This document shows, in pieces, positions 32,760-35,838 of a stretch of DNA of 35,838 bases. The notes below the pieces were generated by a model. It searched no databases, was not told the origin of the DNA, and was given only the letters and a program-made list of their open reading frames with translations. A program made the position numbers and the translations under genes. Numbering within the stretch: position 1 is the first letter of the stretch; every line of letters begins with the position of its first letter. Source of the stretch: a bacterium (GTDB taxonomy: Bacteria; Campylobacterota; Campylobacteria; Campylobacterales; Sulfurovaceae); contig JAHJJU010000043.1 in the NCBI GenBank assembly GCA_018822805.1, positions 1 to 35,838 of the forward strand. The letters run 5' to 3'.

Positions 32760-33278
32760 TTAATAAATATAATTAATACCCATTGTCACAGCATCTAAAC
32801 TGTCTAAAGTATCAAGATTGGTAACTGAGTATCGGTAACCTAAATCAAAGTCAACCTCTCTTAAAACATTCCAGACCAATCCTACTTCACCACCATATAA
32901 CAGACCGTTTTCTGTTAAATCATCAGCTGTATGTTTAATCCATCCAATGTGTCCACCCAAATAAGGTTTAAATACTATATTGTCTTTTTCATAAAGCGAT
33001 TGCCAAACAAATTTATCGAATGTAATCATCGCTTTTTGATACTTTTGATTGGCATCTCTAGAGATATTTCCAACAACTGTGGTTCGCCAATCTCTATTTT
33101 GAGCACCAATTCTAAAACCTAGTTCAACATCTGCATTACCTTTTTTTATGGAGTTTACTTGATAATCTGAAGTAGCATAGCCCACTTCAATACCTAGTAA
33201 TCTTTCAGAAGAAAATGAATCTTTTGCTTCTGAAAATGTTAATACCAATAAACTGATTAATAATATTTCTCGTAACAT
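32760..33278 (-). CDS. Small outer-membrane beta-barrel protein
   Basis: 172 residues. The signal peptide MLREILLISLLVLTFSEA (cut after about A18) is followed by alternating strands (LLGIEVGYATSDYQV, VELGFRIGAQNRDW, FKPYLGGHIGWIKH, GLLYGGEVGLVWNVL, FDLGYRYSVT), ending in GINYIY with a terminal aromatic residue. This is the pattern of an 8-stranded OmpA/OmpX-like barrel. No ligand or function can be given. AAGGA lies 6 bases before the ATG. It is a single gene upstream of serS. Confidence 0.75.
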   Translation of the reverse strand: MLREILLISLLVLTFSEAKDSFSSERLLGIEVGYATSDYQVNSIKKGNADVELGFRIGAQNRDWRTTVVGNISRDANQKYQKAMITFDKFVWQSLYEKDNIVFKPYLGGHIGWIKHTADDLTENGLLYGGEVGLVWNVLREVDFDLGYRYSVTNLDTLDSLDAVTMGINYIY

Positions 33279-33457
33279 ATATTATCCTTTTAATATTTAA
33301 ATTTAAAATTATTTTAAGAATAACACATTTTAGATTAAATCTTTATGAATTGCAAAAAGTAATATAGATGGTAAATTACATACAGTATAGTGGCTGTAAG
33401 TAAAAAGTTAAATATAATATGGAGAACATAGGTTTAAAAAACGAAGATTTAAATCAG

Positions 33458-33534
33458 TGGTAGTAAGAGGGGGACTCGAACCCCCGACCTCCGGCTTATG
33501 AGACCAGCGCTCTAACCAGCTGAGCTACCTTACC
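33458..33534 (-). tRNA. tRNA-Met (CAU)
   Basis: A 77-base cloverleaf on the minus strand: acceptor GGTAAGG pairs with TCTTACT (G-U at both ends), D-stem GCTC/GAGC, anticodon stem CTGGT/GCCGG with loop CTCATAA (anticodon CAT, 33498-33500), variable loop AGGTC, T-stem GGGGG/CCCCC with TTCGAGT loop, discriminator A, and encoded CCA. It lacks the initiator features (no 1-72 mismatch, no GGG/CCC anticodon stem), so it is elongator Met or tRNA-Ile2 with lysidine at C34. Elongator Met is preferred. Confidence 0.93.
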
Positions 33535-33554
33535 ACTTATTTTGAAGAGACGGA

Positions 33555-33583
33555 ATTTTATCCAAATACAAACTCTATGTCAA
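33555..33583 (-). promoter_or_regulatory. Promoter of the tRNA gene
   Basis: TTGACA (33578-33583), a 17-base spacer and TAAAAT (33555-33560) on the minus strand, about 20 bases upstream of the tRNA. This is eleven of twelve consensus bases at ideal spacing. Confidence 0.75.
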
Positions 33584-33673
33584 TAGTTTTTTTAATTTTT
33601 TTAACTTATATTTTTTACTTAAAATACCTTAGTTAACAAGACTAAAGTTTTTTATGTTTTTAGTATAAAGATA

Positions 33674-33702
33674 TTGACTTTTTTGAAAAAATATATTACT
33701 AT
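33674..33702 (+). promoter_or_regulatory. Likely promoter of groES-groEL
   Basis: TTGACT (33674-33679), a 17-base spacer and TACTAT (33697-33702), 31 bases before the groES ATG. No CIRCE element (TTAGCACTC-N9-GAGTGCTAA) is found between the tRNA and groES, so HrcA control through CIRCE is not supported here. Confidence 0.5.
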
Positions 33703-33732
33703 TCCAAAAAATTATACTTAGAAGGAGTACCA

Positions 33733-35633
<1,901 letters not shown>

Positions 35634-35662
35634 TTTTTTACAGTCCCTATCTTTTTTGCTTA

Positions 35663-35687
35663 AGAACAGACAATTTTCGTCTGTTCT
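35663..35687 (+). terminator. Rho-independent terminator of groESL
   Basis: AGAACAGAC and GTCTGTTCT form a 9-bp stem with a 7-base loop, followed by ATTTATAC. The region from here to 35820 is A+T-rich with no gene that I can support. Confidence 0.75.
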
Positions 35688-35820
35688 ATTTATACAACTC
35701 CTCTTTTTTCTTCTATTTCTTACTCTTTTATACCATATATTTTTGTTTTTATCTGTTGTTTACTCTAACTATTTCTTTTTATTAAACTTTATTTTTTAAT
35801 TAAACTTAAATTAATAATCT

Positions 35821-35838
35821 AGATCGGAAGAGCACACG
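35821..35838 (+). other. Illumina TruSeq adapter remnant (artefact)
   Basis: The last 18 bases, AGATCGGAAGAGCACACG, are identical to the start of the standard Illumina read-through adapter. They sit exactly at the end of the sequence. This is library-construction sequence and should not be read as genome. Confidence 0.97.

Noticed and set aside
33458..33534. The CAU tRNA as initiator tRNA-fMet
   Set aside because: Position 1 pairs with 72 (G-U), and the three G-C pairs in the anticodon stem needed for the initiator are missing.
33629..33645. Short inverted repeat TTAGT-N7-ACTAA upstream of groES as a CIRCE element
   Set aside because: It has only 5-bp arms and lacks the GCACTC/GAGTGC core, so it does not fit CIRCE.

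Overview
The window looks like part of a contig from a chemolithoautotrophic member of the Campylobacterota (Sulfurimonas/Sulfurovum-like). The reasons are a two-subunit ATP-citrate lyase (aclB-aclA, the signature of the reductive TCA cycle), aminofutalosine synthase (futalosine menaquinone route), a c553-type cytochrome, short PUA-less ProB, low G+C and dense gene packing. Both ends carry information about the assembly. The left end lies in the leader of an rRNA operon: a perfect TTGACA-N17-TATAAT promoter and a boxB/boxA-like antitermination site read leftwards off the edge. The last 18 bases are an exact match to the Illumina TruSeq adapter and are not genomic.

Layout. 1-200: rRNA leader. 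202-4097: a pseudopilin-like gene, then aclA and aclB, all on the minus strand. 4190-9347: an envelope glycan block, made of a minus-strand GT39-like membrane protein and a divergent plus-strand operon of PAP2 phosphatase, GT39 transferase, GT2 transferase and an LPG-synthase-TM/flippase-like protein. 9351-20057: an accessory island of about 10.7 kb, all on the minus strand and visibly more A+T-rich. It holds a PD-(D/E)XK protein, two AAA-ATPase/PD-(D/E)XK (DUF1703-type) proteins, a previously unlisted 51-aa gene, a tightly coupled helicase / unknown protein / split helicase cassette, and a truncated P-loop ATPase. 20166-28087: core genes (trpG/pabA, thioredoxin-like lipoprotein, phosphoribosyltransferase, proB, mqnE, glnD, glmS). 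28142-33278: two outer-membrane barrels, a cytochrome c, cspA, an alanine-dehydrogenase-family gene and serS, with a displaced second copy of the serS 3' end. 33458-35633: tRNA-Met(CAU) and groES-groEL.

How the genes work together. AclBA cleaves citrate for CO2 fixation. The PAP2/GT39/GT2/LPG-TM operon is consistent with making and using a polyprenyl-phosphate sugar donor at the inner membrane. GlnD and GlmS are nitrogen and amino-sugar metabolism neighbours. The island genes combine DNA helicases, P-loop ATPases and nuclease folds in one co-directional array, which resembles a defence or mobile-element cargo region, but no member matches a named system that I can recognise.

Most notable observations: (1) the helicase-unknown-helicase cassette with its 524-aa protein of unknown family; (2) the second helicase is split exactly between motifs IV and V by what looks like a one-base loss in an A tract; (3) the alanine-dehydrogenase-family gene appears to start at ATT; (4) a 25-codon serS tail repeated 2.2 kb away, with only silent changes, bounds a segment carrying cspA and ald; (5) adapter sequence sits at the right end. 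All calls come from reading the sequence; no database search was run.
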